From CAUZEB01 sp963578655 (GTDB lineage Bacteria > Chloroflexota > Dehalococcoidia > Lucifugimonadales > CAUZEB01): a stretch of DNA of 6,232 nucleotides. The notes beneath the pieces were generated by a model. The model did no database searches, was not told the DNA's origin, and worked only from the letters and a program-made list of their open reading frames with translations. Shown here piece after piece: positions 1 through 6,161 of this stretch (its first letter is position 1; each line of letters begins with the position of its first letter). The stretch spans positions 1-6,232 of the forward strand of contig CAUZEB010000112.1 in the NCBI GenBank assembly GCA_963578655.1, written 5' to 3'. A program made the translations under genes and the position numbers.

Positions 1-603
1 CCTGATAGGTGTAGCCCCCATTGCAAGCGCTGCATCAACATACTGTTCTCTTTTTAGTTCCAGTGTAGACGATCTCACTACACGAGCCATAACCGGCGAC
101 TGGGTAATCGTCAACGCTATTATTATGTTCTGGACACTGCCGCCAAGTAAAGCCATAAATGCCATACCTAATAATATTGTGGGGATTGTCATTAATCCAT
201 CCACAACCCTCATTATCACAGCGTCCATCCTATAATCATATCCTGCGACAATACCAAAAAATATGCCTACTATAGTGGCACTCGCGGCTACAGATCCAGC
301 CACAGTCAATGATATTCTGCTTCCGTACAAAACCCTACTGTATACATCTCTTCCCAAGTGATCAGTCCCAAACCAATATTGACTCGATGGAGATATGAAT
401 TTGTCTAACGGGGTTAGTTTCTGTGGATCTATACTAAATAAAATAGGGGCAGCAAGAGCAAGAAGAACCATAAACATTACCACCAACAAACCGTATGTCA
501 TATTTGGATTTTTACGTAGCTCTAATAGAGCCGCTCTAGCCATAATTCTAGGACGACTCATAGGAACCAAATCTGATATATTGTTGCCGTTATTTGTGTT
601 CAT
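1..603 (-). CDS. dppC: Dipeptide/oligopeptide ABC transporter permease, DppC-like (partial, C-terminus outside window)
   Basis: This is the second membrane subunit of a peptide/nickel-type ABC importer; it would pair with the neighbouring DppB-like protein in the inner membrane. The frame is open for 201 codons from an ATG at 603-601 to the window edge, so the C-terminus is missing. A cytoplasmic N-terminus is followed by a membrane segment at about residues 37-57. The DppC hallmark FGTDHLGRDVYSR lies at residues 78-90. Further hydrophobic segments follow at about 98-120 and 135-155, and the EAA loop that contacts the ATPase begins at about residues 181-201 (ALAMGATPIR at the edge). The ATG lies 2 nt after the dppB stop, so translational coupling is likely; no strong separate ribosome site is visible. 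The DppC class is well supported. The substrate (di-, oligopeptide or another solute) cannot be told from the permease alone. Confidence 0.93.
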   Translation of the reverse strand, partial: MNTNNGNNISDLVPMSRPRIMARAALLELRKNPNMTYGLLVVMFMVLLALAAPILFSIDPQKLTPLDKFISPSSQYWFGTDHLGRDVYSRVLYGSRISLTVAGSVAASATIVGIFFGIVAGYDYRMDAVIMRVVDGLMTIPTILLGMAFMALLGGSVQNIIIALTITQSPVMARVVRSSTLELKREQYVDAALAMGATPIR

Positions 604-605
604 AT

Positions 606-1550
606 TCAGTATCTTATTCTAGGGTCTAAATAAGCGTAAGTAAGATCAGTTAAGAGGTTAATAAACGCGTGAAACAGGGCAGATAAAAGTATAATTCCCT
701 GGATCAATGGGAAATCTCTATTTTGAACAGCATTCACCATAAGCCTACCCATACCAGGAATAGTGAAAACCTGCTCTGTAACGACAACACCTCCTAACAA
801 TATCGCCATGCTAGCTCCTACGACGGTCACCACGGGTAGCAATGCATTCCGTAGGGCGTGTCGTATTAGTACAAATTCCTCTCTAACGCCCTTAGCTCTA
901 GCAGTCCTAATATAATCTTGGTTGAGGGTTTCCCTGACAGTTGCCCTCGTCATACGTGTAAAAAGAGACATTATTACTAGACCCGTTGCAATGGAAGGCA
1001 TAATTAGATGCCTAATGAATTGCACCACACTTTCCTCAGGTGGGATATAACCGTTGGCGGGTAACCACCGTAAATGTACGGCAAACACGAGCATAAATAT
1101 GAAACCTAGAAAGAATAAGGGGATAGAAAACCCTAACGTCGAATACACCATCACTACCCTATCTATCCAGGTATTGGCTTTCCAGGCAGCCAGAACTCCT
1201 AATGGAATCCCTAACACAATAGCAAAGGTCATTGACAGACCACCTAACCACAGAGTGGGTGCTACCCGGGAACCTATCAAAGTTATGACGCTTTCCTTAC
1301 CAAAAAAAGACAGTCCCAGATCGCCTCTCGCCGCACTCCACAGCCAATCAACCAACTGTACCATAATGGGTCTATCAAGTCCTAATTGGACTCTAATAGC
1401 CTCAATTTGCTCAGGAGAAGCTTTGATACCACCTGCCATTAGAGCAGCAGGATCACCAGGAACAAAATGAGTTAGTCCAAAGACAAATATTGCCACAGCC
1501 AGCACGACAGGTATCATGGCTAGTACTCTTCTAACAATGTATCCCTTCAC
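606..1550 (-). CDS. dppB: Dipeptide/oligopeptide ABC transporter permease, DppB-like
   Basis: This 314-residue integral membrane permease is of normal length for the DppB/OppB family and would form half of the translocation channel. The N-terminus has the typical pattern of a first membrane helix (residues 9-29) followed by FVPGDPA, then a periplasmic part with LGLDRPI (residues 56-62) and GDLGLSF (76-82). About five more helices follow near residues 97-121, 133-158, 177-199, 240-262 and 284-306. The EAA loop is clear at residues 211-240 (DYIRTARAKG, then RHALRNALLPV), and the protein ends in the family-typical YLDPRIRY. The start is a GTG at 1550-1548; an in-frame TAA lies just upstream, so no earlier start is possible. 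AAGGG (1564-1560) lies 9 nt before it and a second AAGGA lies 3 nt before it. It is the first gene after the promoter at 1704-1676 and is followed by dppC after 2 nt. The substrate is unknown. Confidence 0.95.
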   Translation of the reverse strand: MKGYIVRRVLAMIPVVLAVAIFVFGLTHFVPGDPAALMAGGIKASPEQIEAIRVQLGLDRPIMVQLVDWLWSAARGDLGLSFFGKESVITLIGSRVAPTLWLGGLSMTFAIVLGIPLGVLAAWKANTWIDRVVMVYSTLGFSIPLFFLGFIFMLVFAVHLRWLPANGYIPPEESVVQFIRHLIMPSIATGLVIMSLFTRMTRATVRETLNQDYIRTARAKGVREEFVLIRHALRNALLPVVTVVGASMAILLGGVVVTEQVFTIPGMGRLMVNAVQNRDFPLIQGIILLSALFHAFINLLTDLTYAYLDPRIRY

Positions 1551-1656
1551 GAATCCTTACCCTTACCAAAAAAGGCTACCATTCTATTAATCAAACCTCA
1601 CAGAATGTTTTACTATTCATACCAAAATAAGTTGTCTTGAGAAACCGTGGACTATA

Positions 1657-1685
1657 ACTGTCTGTACAGCGGCGAATTATACAGT
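1657..1685. promoter_or_regulatory. Possible operator: palindromic CTGT/ACAG elements over the dpp start site
   Basis: CTGTACAG, a perfect 8-bp palindrome, lies at 1662-1669, where the dpp transcript is predicted to begin. It sits within a wider imperfect symmetry with ACTGT at 1657-1661 and ACAGT at 1681-1685 (plus strand), so the elements flank and touch the -10 box. A repressor bound here would block the promoter. The regulator is unknown, and short palindromes can occur by chance. Confidence 0.35.
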
Positions 1686-1704
1686 CGAGGTTTTCATAAA
1701 TCAA
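1676..1704 (-). promoter_or_regulatory. Sigma70-type promoter for dppBC
   Basis: On the minus strand, TTGATT (1704-1699, four of six matches to the -35 consensus) is followed by a 17-nt spacer and a perfect TATAAT (1681-1676). Transcription should start near 1669, giving a leader of about 120 nt before the dppB GTG at 1550. The consensus -10 box, optimal spacing and position in the only long intergenic gap ahead of dppB all agree. The start site itself is inferred. Confidence 0.7.
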
Positions 1705-1756
1705 GATCAGGCGTACCCTTTAATACGTGAATGACGCATAGGATAGACATATTCTA

Positions 1757-1775
1757 CTGTTAGAAACATTAACAG
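1757..1775. repeat. Inverted repeat CTGTTA-N7-TAACAG upstream of the dpp promoter
   Basis: Two 6-bp arms, CTGTTA (1757-1762) and TAACAG (1770-1775), are separated by 7 nt. The right arm overlaps ACAGACAG (1772-1779), which recurs on the opposite strand at 1665-1658 beside the promoter palindrome. It lies about 55-70 nt upstream of the -35 box. It could be a second site for the same regulator, or a chance repeat. Confidence 0.3.
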
Positions 1776-1910
1776 ACAGCTAAAGAGATCTTATTCTTTT
1801 TCCTAAGATAACACGCATATCTATACTGAGACATTCTGCAAAACCCGGTATTGCTTTCCATGCACAGAATATATGAACATCCTCGTTAATATTTTGTTCT
1901 TGACATTAAT

Positions 1911-2966
1911 CTAATCCGACAACACCCGTTTCAGATCATCTATAGGTATACCATATCGAATATTATTATCACGACCCTCTATCGAATTCGCCCGCAATAT
2001 CGAATTAATTATTGCTTCCTCGGTAGCCTCTACAACACCTCTAAAAAGAGGTGTTAAATGCGCATCATCTATATCAGGACGGACTGCAGAATTTGAGAAG
2101 GCTATAACGAAATCACCACTACCATGACTAGCTATAGCTCCTACTCTACCCAAACCCAACGCACTTCTACGTGCCATTCTACCTAATTGTCTAGCAGTGA
2201 CAGGTGCATCCGTTGCTACAATTATCATTATAGATCCACCAGATTCATCACTCATTTCTTTAGGTAACAACTTTCGTCCAACATGAATCCCGTCTATTCT
2301 AAATTCTCTCGGGTCTCCTGTATTTGTTAGTGTCATAGCTCCAACCGTATAACTCCCATTGGGACAATCGCATATTCTAGAGGAGGTGCCTATTCCACCT
2401 TTCCAACCAAATCCGGTCATACCTGTTCCAGCCCCTATACTACCTTCCTCTATATTGGGGGTGTATGCTAAATCTATGGCTCTATTAACGTGGCTTCGGG
2501 CTACATGCTTTCCCAAAATATCATTCAAATAGCTATCGTTGCATTCTCCTACCACAGGATTAAAAGAGTACGTTCCCTCATTATGTTCAGCCATATAAGT
2601 TGAAAGAGCATCTGCAACTATCCAGCAATTTAATGTATTGGTCAAAGCAATAGGACTTTCGATCACGCCTAATTCTTGGATTTGTGGGAGTCCTACAGAC
2701 TTCCCAAAGCCATTTATAACGTGTACAGCTGCGGTCACCTTATCGTTGAATATATTTCTTTGATGTGGGATTATCACTGTAACTCCGGTACGTATTGGTC
2801 CCATGCCAACATGCAGGGGTCCTGAATCTTTCATTAGTGTGACGTGACCAACAGTAACGCCTTCTACGTCGGTAATAGTATTATATCGCCCGTGGGTTAA
2901 CAGGCCTATCTTTATCCCTAAGTTACTAATTCTTGGTCTCATATTAGCTGTATTTTCTTGGATCAT
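1911..2966 (-). CDS. P1 family (S58/DmpA-type) self-processing aminopeptidase
   Basis: This 351-residue N-terminal-nucleophile hydrolase is related to L-aminopeptidase/D-esterase DmpA and beta-aminopeptidase BapA, which cut themselves into alpha and beta chains and then release N-terminal residues from peptides. Family motifs in order are ITDVEGVTVGH (31-41), TGVTVIIP (60-67), NGFGKSVGL (85-93), PIALTNT (105-111), PVVGECNDSYLND (137-149), GTGMTGFGWKGGIGTSSR (180-197) and GGSIMIIVATDAP (243-255). By spacing, Ser245 is the predicted nucleophile and new beta-chain N-terminus. Tyr146 and Asn215 match the known Tyr/Asn of DmpA. Ser283 and Asp285 in GSGD match Ser288 and Glu290 of BapA, with exactly the same 38- and 40-residue distances from the nucleophile. 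No signal peptide is seen, so a cytoplasmic protein is likely. The ATG has AGGAGG 5 nt upstream. Substrate preference (L-, D- or beta-residues) cannot be assigned. Confidence 0.93.
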   Translation of the reverse strand: MIQENTANMRPRISNLGIKIGLLTHGRYNTITDVEGVTVGHVTLMKDSGPLHVGMGPIRTGVTVIIPHQRNIFNDKVTAAVHVINGFGKSVGLPQIQELGVIESPIALTNTLNCWIVADALSTYMAEHNEGTYSFNPVVGECNDSYLNDILGKHVARSHVNRAIDLAYTPNIEEGSIGAGTGMTGFGWKGGIGTSSRICDCPNGSYTVGAMTLTNTGDPREFRIDGIHVGRKLLPKEMSDESGGSIMIIVATDAPVTARQLGRMARRSALGLGRVGAIASHGSGDFVIAFSNSAVRPDIDDAHLTPLFRGVVEATEEAIINSILRANSIEGRDNNIRYGIPIDDLKRVLSD

Positions 2967-2970
2967 ACCT

Positions 2971-2977
2971 ACCTCCT
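2971..2977 (-). promoter_or_regulatory. Strong Shine-Dalgarno site of the P1 peptidase gene
   Basis: AGGAGGT on the minus strand is followed, 5 nt after the GG of AGGAGG, by the ATG at 2966-2964. It fixes the start of the peptidase and suggests efficient translation regardless of the broken gene upstream. Confidence 0.85.
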
Positions 2978-3025
2978 ATCTTCAAACACGTCAATTTTCA
3001 TATTCCACAGCCCATACTGGAAAAT

Positions 3026-3860
3026 TTAATACACCGATAACAAAATGATTAAGCCTCCAATTGTCAGTATAATATCAAATATTTGTCTTGCATCCAGACC
3101 TTCATTAAATAGAAGAATACTACCCGTTATAGGGATTATAGGATAAATTGCTGATGAAGCTGCAACTAAGGAAACAGTCCCAATCTCGGAGCCTCTTGAA
3201 AACGCAAGAAGTCCTGCTGTGTCAGCAACAGCTATTAATATGATACTCATCCATAAGGACAAAGAAAGTCTTTGCCTCGGCACAGTTTTAATCATCCCTG
3301 AAGTAAAGGCAAACATCAATAATATGATCACTCGATTAACATAAACAAGTATAAACCAACCCAGATCTCTGGACAATAAACGCAATAAATATTGCCATAC
3401 TCCTATTCCTGCCATGGCTACAACACCGTAAATAACACCTATGCTGATAGTAAATTTACGGTCACCAGTTGAATCGAAGCCACATGAAAGCAGAATCACT
3501 CCAATTACAGTTCCTGACACGCCAATAACTTGAACAGCACTCAATCTCTCTCCGAGAAAAACCAAGGATAGAGCGATAACCACTATCGAATAGGATGCTA
3601 CGATAGGACTGATTAAACCAACTTACTCAGATTTAAGAGCTCTGTGAAAGAAGAGTCAGGCCTACCCAATGAGCCAATGTTATCTCAGGAAAATCATCCA
3701 AAGCGAGGATATAAAAAGAACAAATAATGGCAGCTACTAGGTGAACATTAACAACCGTGCGTAAGATACCCAATTTCCGTGATATTGCCGCGGTGAGAAG
3801 GTCAGCAATACCCCAACCTCCCGCAGCAATAATCCCAAATATTACACTTTCTATAATCAC
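3026..3860 (-). pseudogene. Broken EamA/DMT-family transporter (frameshifting deletion plus in-frame stop)
   Basis: The two pieces together make a ten-helix drug/metabolite-type transporter of about normal length, a family that often exports amino acids or other metabolites. The N-terminal piece runs from a GTG at 3860 for 75 codons and leaves frame after HWVGLT, ending at TAA 3635-3633. The continuation is in another frame: LFFHRALKSE, then TAA (3625-3623), then VGLISPIVASYSIVV and on to the natural stop at 3028-3026. The second half contains a matching internal repeat (FSRGSEIGTVSLVAASSAIYPI, then LLFNEG), which supports the reconstruction. Comparing the two repeats suggests that about 30 nt (32 by this count) are missing between Trp (3668-3666) and the Phe at 3649-3647. 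A GTG at 3583 could start a 185-residue remnant, but that would lack about a third of the fold. No good ribosome site precedes the GTG at 3860. Two nearby lesions argue for a decayed gene; an assembly error is the alternative. Confidence 0.85.
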
Positions 3861-3915
3861 ATCGGCAGGGTACTAATTCATTGGAAATAAGTAAAGCAGT
3901 AATAGCTATATTTTA

Positions 3916-3936
3916 CCGAAAGGCTTCTGATTTCGG
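3916..3936. repeat. Inverted repeat CCGAAA-N9-TTTCGG
   Basis: There are 6-bp perfect arms at 3916-3921 and 3931-3936 with a 9-nt spacer, in the divergent intergenic region. No T-run follows on either strand, so it is not an intrinsic terminator. It could be a protein-binding site for either flanking gene or a chance repeat. Confidence 0.25.
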
Positions 3937-3966
3937 GTCGCAACTGCACCCTTGCAATACAGAATT

Positions 3967-3975
3967 TGGTATCAT
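3967..3975 (+). promoter_or_regulatory. Candidate extended -10 promoter for the S9 peptidase
   Basis: TGG followed by TATCAT fits the extended -10 pattern (TGn, then five of six matches). There is no clear -35 box at 16-18 nt. A start near 3982 would give a leader of about 80 nt before the ATG at 4064. The evidence is weak because the region is AT-rich. Confidence 0.25.
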
Positions 3976-4063
3976 GTAAGTCGTTCTAATGTAAATGCCA
4001 CTTAAATGATATTTACTAACTAATTAATCCACACAATATCTCAGATTGAGGTTTAAAGTACCG

Positions 4064-6004
4064 ATGACATCAAATACTAAACTAGAACATATCATGTCAC
4101 ACAAGACGATTTCTGATGCACAAATTTCCCCTGACGGAAAATTAATTGCATTCGTAATTGGAGATCAATATATACATGAAACACAGCTTCCCAAATCGAG
4201 CATTTGGATCGTCTCTAAAGACAGTAGTGTTATCAACAGACTTACTTCAACCGATTGTTCTAACACTAGTCCAAGATGGTCGCCAGACGGTAAAATGATA
4301 GCCTTCCTATCTAATGAAGAAGATCCCAGCAAGCTTCAAATTTATCTGATCGACAGGAATGGTATAGAAAAGACTAAACTCACACGTAGTCAGGAAGGTG
4401 TTACTAATTCACGTGGACTGAATCCGATGGCCTGGTCTCCAAGAGGGGATGAAATCGCTTTTATTGCACTGGAAGTCACTTCTCCTGTTAATGATGATGG
4501 ATTCCTGAGTGACGTCATAGAATTCGAACAAAACCCCAGATACGAACGACTCCATTCTATAACAATTAAAAATGGGGAAGCGACATGCATTTCTCCCAAA
4601 TATTTACAAATTTGGGAATTCTCCTGGTCTCCTAATGGTAAGGAATTCGCAGCGGTGGCTTCAGAGTTACCTTATGCTCACTCTTGGTATAACGGAAAAC
4701 TTGTAACATTTACAGCCAATTCAGGCCATTATTTTGAGATTCACAGGGATATAAATCGACAACTTGCAAAACCTACCTGGTCGAACAATGGTAGCCAAAT
4801 TGCTTTTATATCATCCATCTGGAGTGATAGAGGTTTAGTCGCGGGAGGAATCTTTATTGTACCAAGATATGGCGGTGAGGCCAGGGAATTGACTTTAGGT
4901 CACGTTGCTAGTGACACATGGTTAGAGTGGACAAAGAATGACGAAACTCTCGTTACTATAGCGCACGAAAGAGGTTACATAAGTCTATCAAATATTTCCA
5001 TCACCACAGGTTCCCGTACCACCATATGGAAAGATGAGGCTGTATTCTCTGAATCGCAATGGCCTAAATTCACCAGTGATCGCTCGGGAAACATTGCAGT
5101 CGTGAAAGAAGACACTCGTAACCCAAGGGAGATCTTTATATTCGAACAACTTGATTCTAAATTAAATCTACGTCAAGTAACTAATATCCATCGAACTACC
5201 AAAACATCATCTGTGGGATCTACCCAGACTGTCCATTGGAAGGGAGCCGACGGGCTGGATATTCAAGGGCTTTTCATAAAACCTAGTGGATCCAAACCGG
5301 ATAGAAATCTTCCCATGGTAACAATAATTCATGGAGGTCCAACAAATACCTACACACACCAATTTTATGGAGGTATGGCACGCTGGGGATGGATGGAATT
5401 ACTATCAGAATATGGCTTTGCAATCTTTCTCCCAAATCCAAGGGGCAGCACTGGATGGGGCTTAAATTTCGCCGAAAGTAATCTAGGTGATATGGGAGGA
5501 AGAGATTGGGAAGACATTCAAAAAGGCATAGATTTCTTAATAGAAGAAGACCTTATCGATCCAGATCGCCTAGGGATAGCGGGATGGAGTTATGGTGGAT
5601 TCATGACAGCATGGGCCGTTACTCAAACGAATCGTTTTAAATGCGCTATGATGGGCGCAGGCATATCGGATTGGCGTAGTTTTCACGGAAAATCATATCT
5701 TTGCGACTGGGACGCTAAACATTACGGAAATGCTGATCCATGGGATCCTGATGGTCTATACAAGACTTTTTCTCCCATAACTCACGTGAGGAATGTTACG
5801 ACCCCAACACTGATAATCCATGGCGAAAAGGACGATGATGTACCAGTCGAACAATCTCACTTATTCTATAGAGCTCTGAAAGACCTTGGTATAAGCACTG
5901 AATTAATTATATATCCAAGGGAACCACACGGACCACAAGAAAGGAACCATATTATTGACATGAACACTCGGATACCTTTGTGGTTCGCTAAATTTTTAAA
6001 GTAA
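4064..6004 (+). CDS. S9 family serine peptidase (prolyl oligopeptidase fold; acylaminoacyl- or dipeptidyl-peptidase-like)
   Basis: This protein of 646 residues has the usual length and two-part layout of the family. An N-terminal beta-propeller (to about residue 385) shows the repeating WD40-like/TolB-like signature, with SPDG near residues 22 and 73, SPRGD near 125 and SPNG near 189. A C-terminal alpha/beta-hydrolase domain follows. Catalytic elements, numbered from the ATG at 4064, are the oxyanion loop HGGP (423-426), nucleophile Ser509 in GWSYGG, Asp590 in HGEKDDDVP and His622 in REPHG. DPDRLGIAGWSYGGFM is typical of S9. No signal peptide or membrane helix is seen, so it should cleave short peptides in the cytoplasm. 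The frame is open back to a TTG at 4046, but ATG 4064 is preferred: GAGG lies at 4048-4051, 12 nt upstream, and the TTG would overlap it. The gene is divergent from the EamA pseudogene. Exact specificity is unknown. Confidence 0.95.
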   Translation: MTSNTKLEHIMSHKTISDAQISPDGKLIAFVIGDQYIHETQLPKSSIWIVSKDSSVINRLTSTDCSNTSPRWSPDGKMIAFLSNEEDPSKLQIYLIDRNGIEKTKLTRSQEGVTNSRGLNPMAWSPRGDEIAFIALEVTSPVNDDGFLSDVIEFEQNPRYERLHSITIKNGEATCISPKYLQIWEFSWSPNGKEFAAVASELPYAHSWYNGKLVTFTANSGHYFEIHRDINRQLAKPTWSNNGSQIAFISSIWSDRGLVAGGIFIVPRYGGEARELTLGHVASDTWLEWTKNDETLVTIAHERGYISLSNISITTGSRTTIWKDEAVFSESQWPKFTSDRSGNIAVVKEDTRNPREIFIFEQLDSKLNLRQVTNIHRTTKTSSVGSTQTVHWKGADGLDIQGLFIKPSGSKPDRNLPMVTIIHGGPTNTYTHQFYGGMARWGWMELLSEYGFAIFLPNPRGSTGWGLNFAESNLGDMGGRDWEDIQKGIDFLIEEDLIDPDRLGIAGWSYGGFMTAWAVTQTNRFKCAMMGAGISDWRSFHGKSYLCDWDAKHYGNADPWDPDGLYKTFSPITHVRNVTTPTLIIHGEKDDDVPVEQSHLFYRALKDLGISTELIIYPREPHGPQERNHIIDMNTRIPLWFAKFLK

Positions 6005-6161
6005 CTCATTTTCTGTAGACAGGAATTGATTAGCAGTTATTGTATCGCCTTCCATAAGAGTGCAGGATCATTTGAACGTACATAACTAGGAGGCTAAACA
6101 ATAATCTCGGACGACGAACCTGTCCCAACGATGAATGGCAATAGTAGTACCATGCAAAAAC
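6005..6161. other. Intergenic region after the S9 peptidase
   Basis: No gene or clear terminator hairpin is visible. An AGGAGG at 6088-6093 is followed 7 nt later by ATA rather than a normal start codon. It opens a 28-codon frame (6101-6187) with no recognisable product, so I do not call it a gene. Confidence 0.4.

Larger units (their letters stand above)
1551..1910. other. 360-nt intergenic region holding the dpp promoter and leader
   Basis: This gene-free stretch lies between the stop of the P1 peptidase and the start of dppB, both on the minus strand. The half nearer dppB holds a sigma70 promoter and a leader of roughly 120 nt. Inverted repeats built on CTGT/ACAG occur at 1657-1685 and 1757-1775. 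The longest minus-strand reading frames I followed here are 12 and 19 codons, with no family resemblance. I see no remnant of a substrate-binding-protein gene and no hairpin followed by a T-run that would end the peptidase transcript. Confidence 0.7.
3861..4063. other. Divergent intergenic region between the EamA pseudogene and the S9 peptidase
   Basis: This AT-rich, 203-nt region should hold the S9 peptidase promoter and, formerly, that of the EamA gene. The plus strand has one extended -10 candidate (3967-3975). I found no convincing -35/-10 pair facing the pseudogene. A short inverted repeat sits at 3916-3936. Confidence 0.6.

Noticed and set aside
395..622. 75-codon plus-strand open frame
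   Set aside because: It lies antisense to the clearly coding dppC start and dppB end, has no family resemblance and no ribosome site; it is a shadow.
1054..1470. 138-codon plus-strand open frame
   Set aside because: It is fully antisense to dppB, whose motifs are unmistakable. Its composition (many Pro, Asn and Thr) is that of a reverse-frame shadow.
1824..1873. ATTCTG/CAGAAT inverted arms after the P1 peptidase as a terminator
   Set aside because: The loop is long, the stem is short and AT-rich, and no T-run follows on the minus strand.
1843..1910. 19-codon frame (ATG after ACGAGG) downstream of the P1 peptidase on the minus strand
   Set aside because: It is very short, ends quickly in TAG and has no recognisable features; it is best taken as untranslated spacer.
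3916..3936. CCGAAA/TTTCGG hairpin as an intrinsic terminator
   Set aside because: The stem is only 6 bp with no trailing T-run on either strand, and it lies between divergent genes where a terminator is not expected.
3861..4045. Possible tRNA or riboswitch in the divergent intergenic region
   Set aside because: No cloverleaf, T-loop sequence or known riboswitch core could be found by eye.
4390..4599. 69-codon minus-strand open frame
   Set aside because: It is antisense to the beta-propeller of the S9 peptidase and shows no independent coding features.
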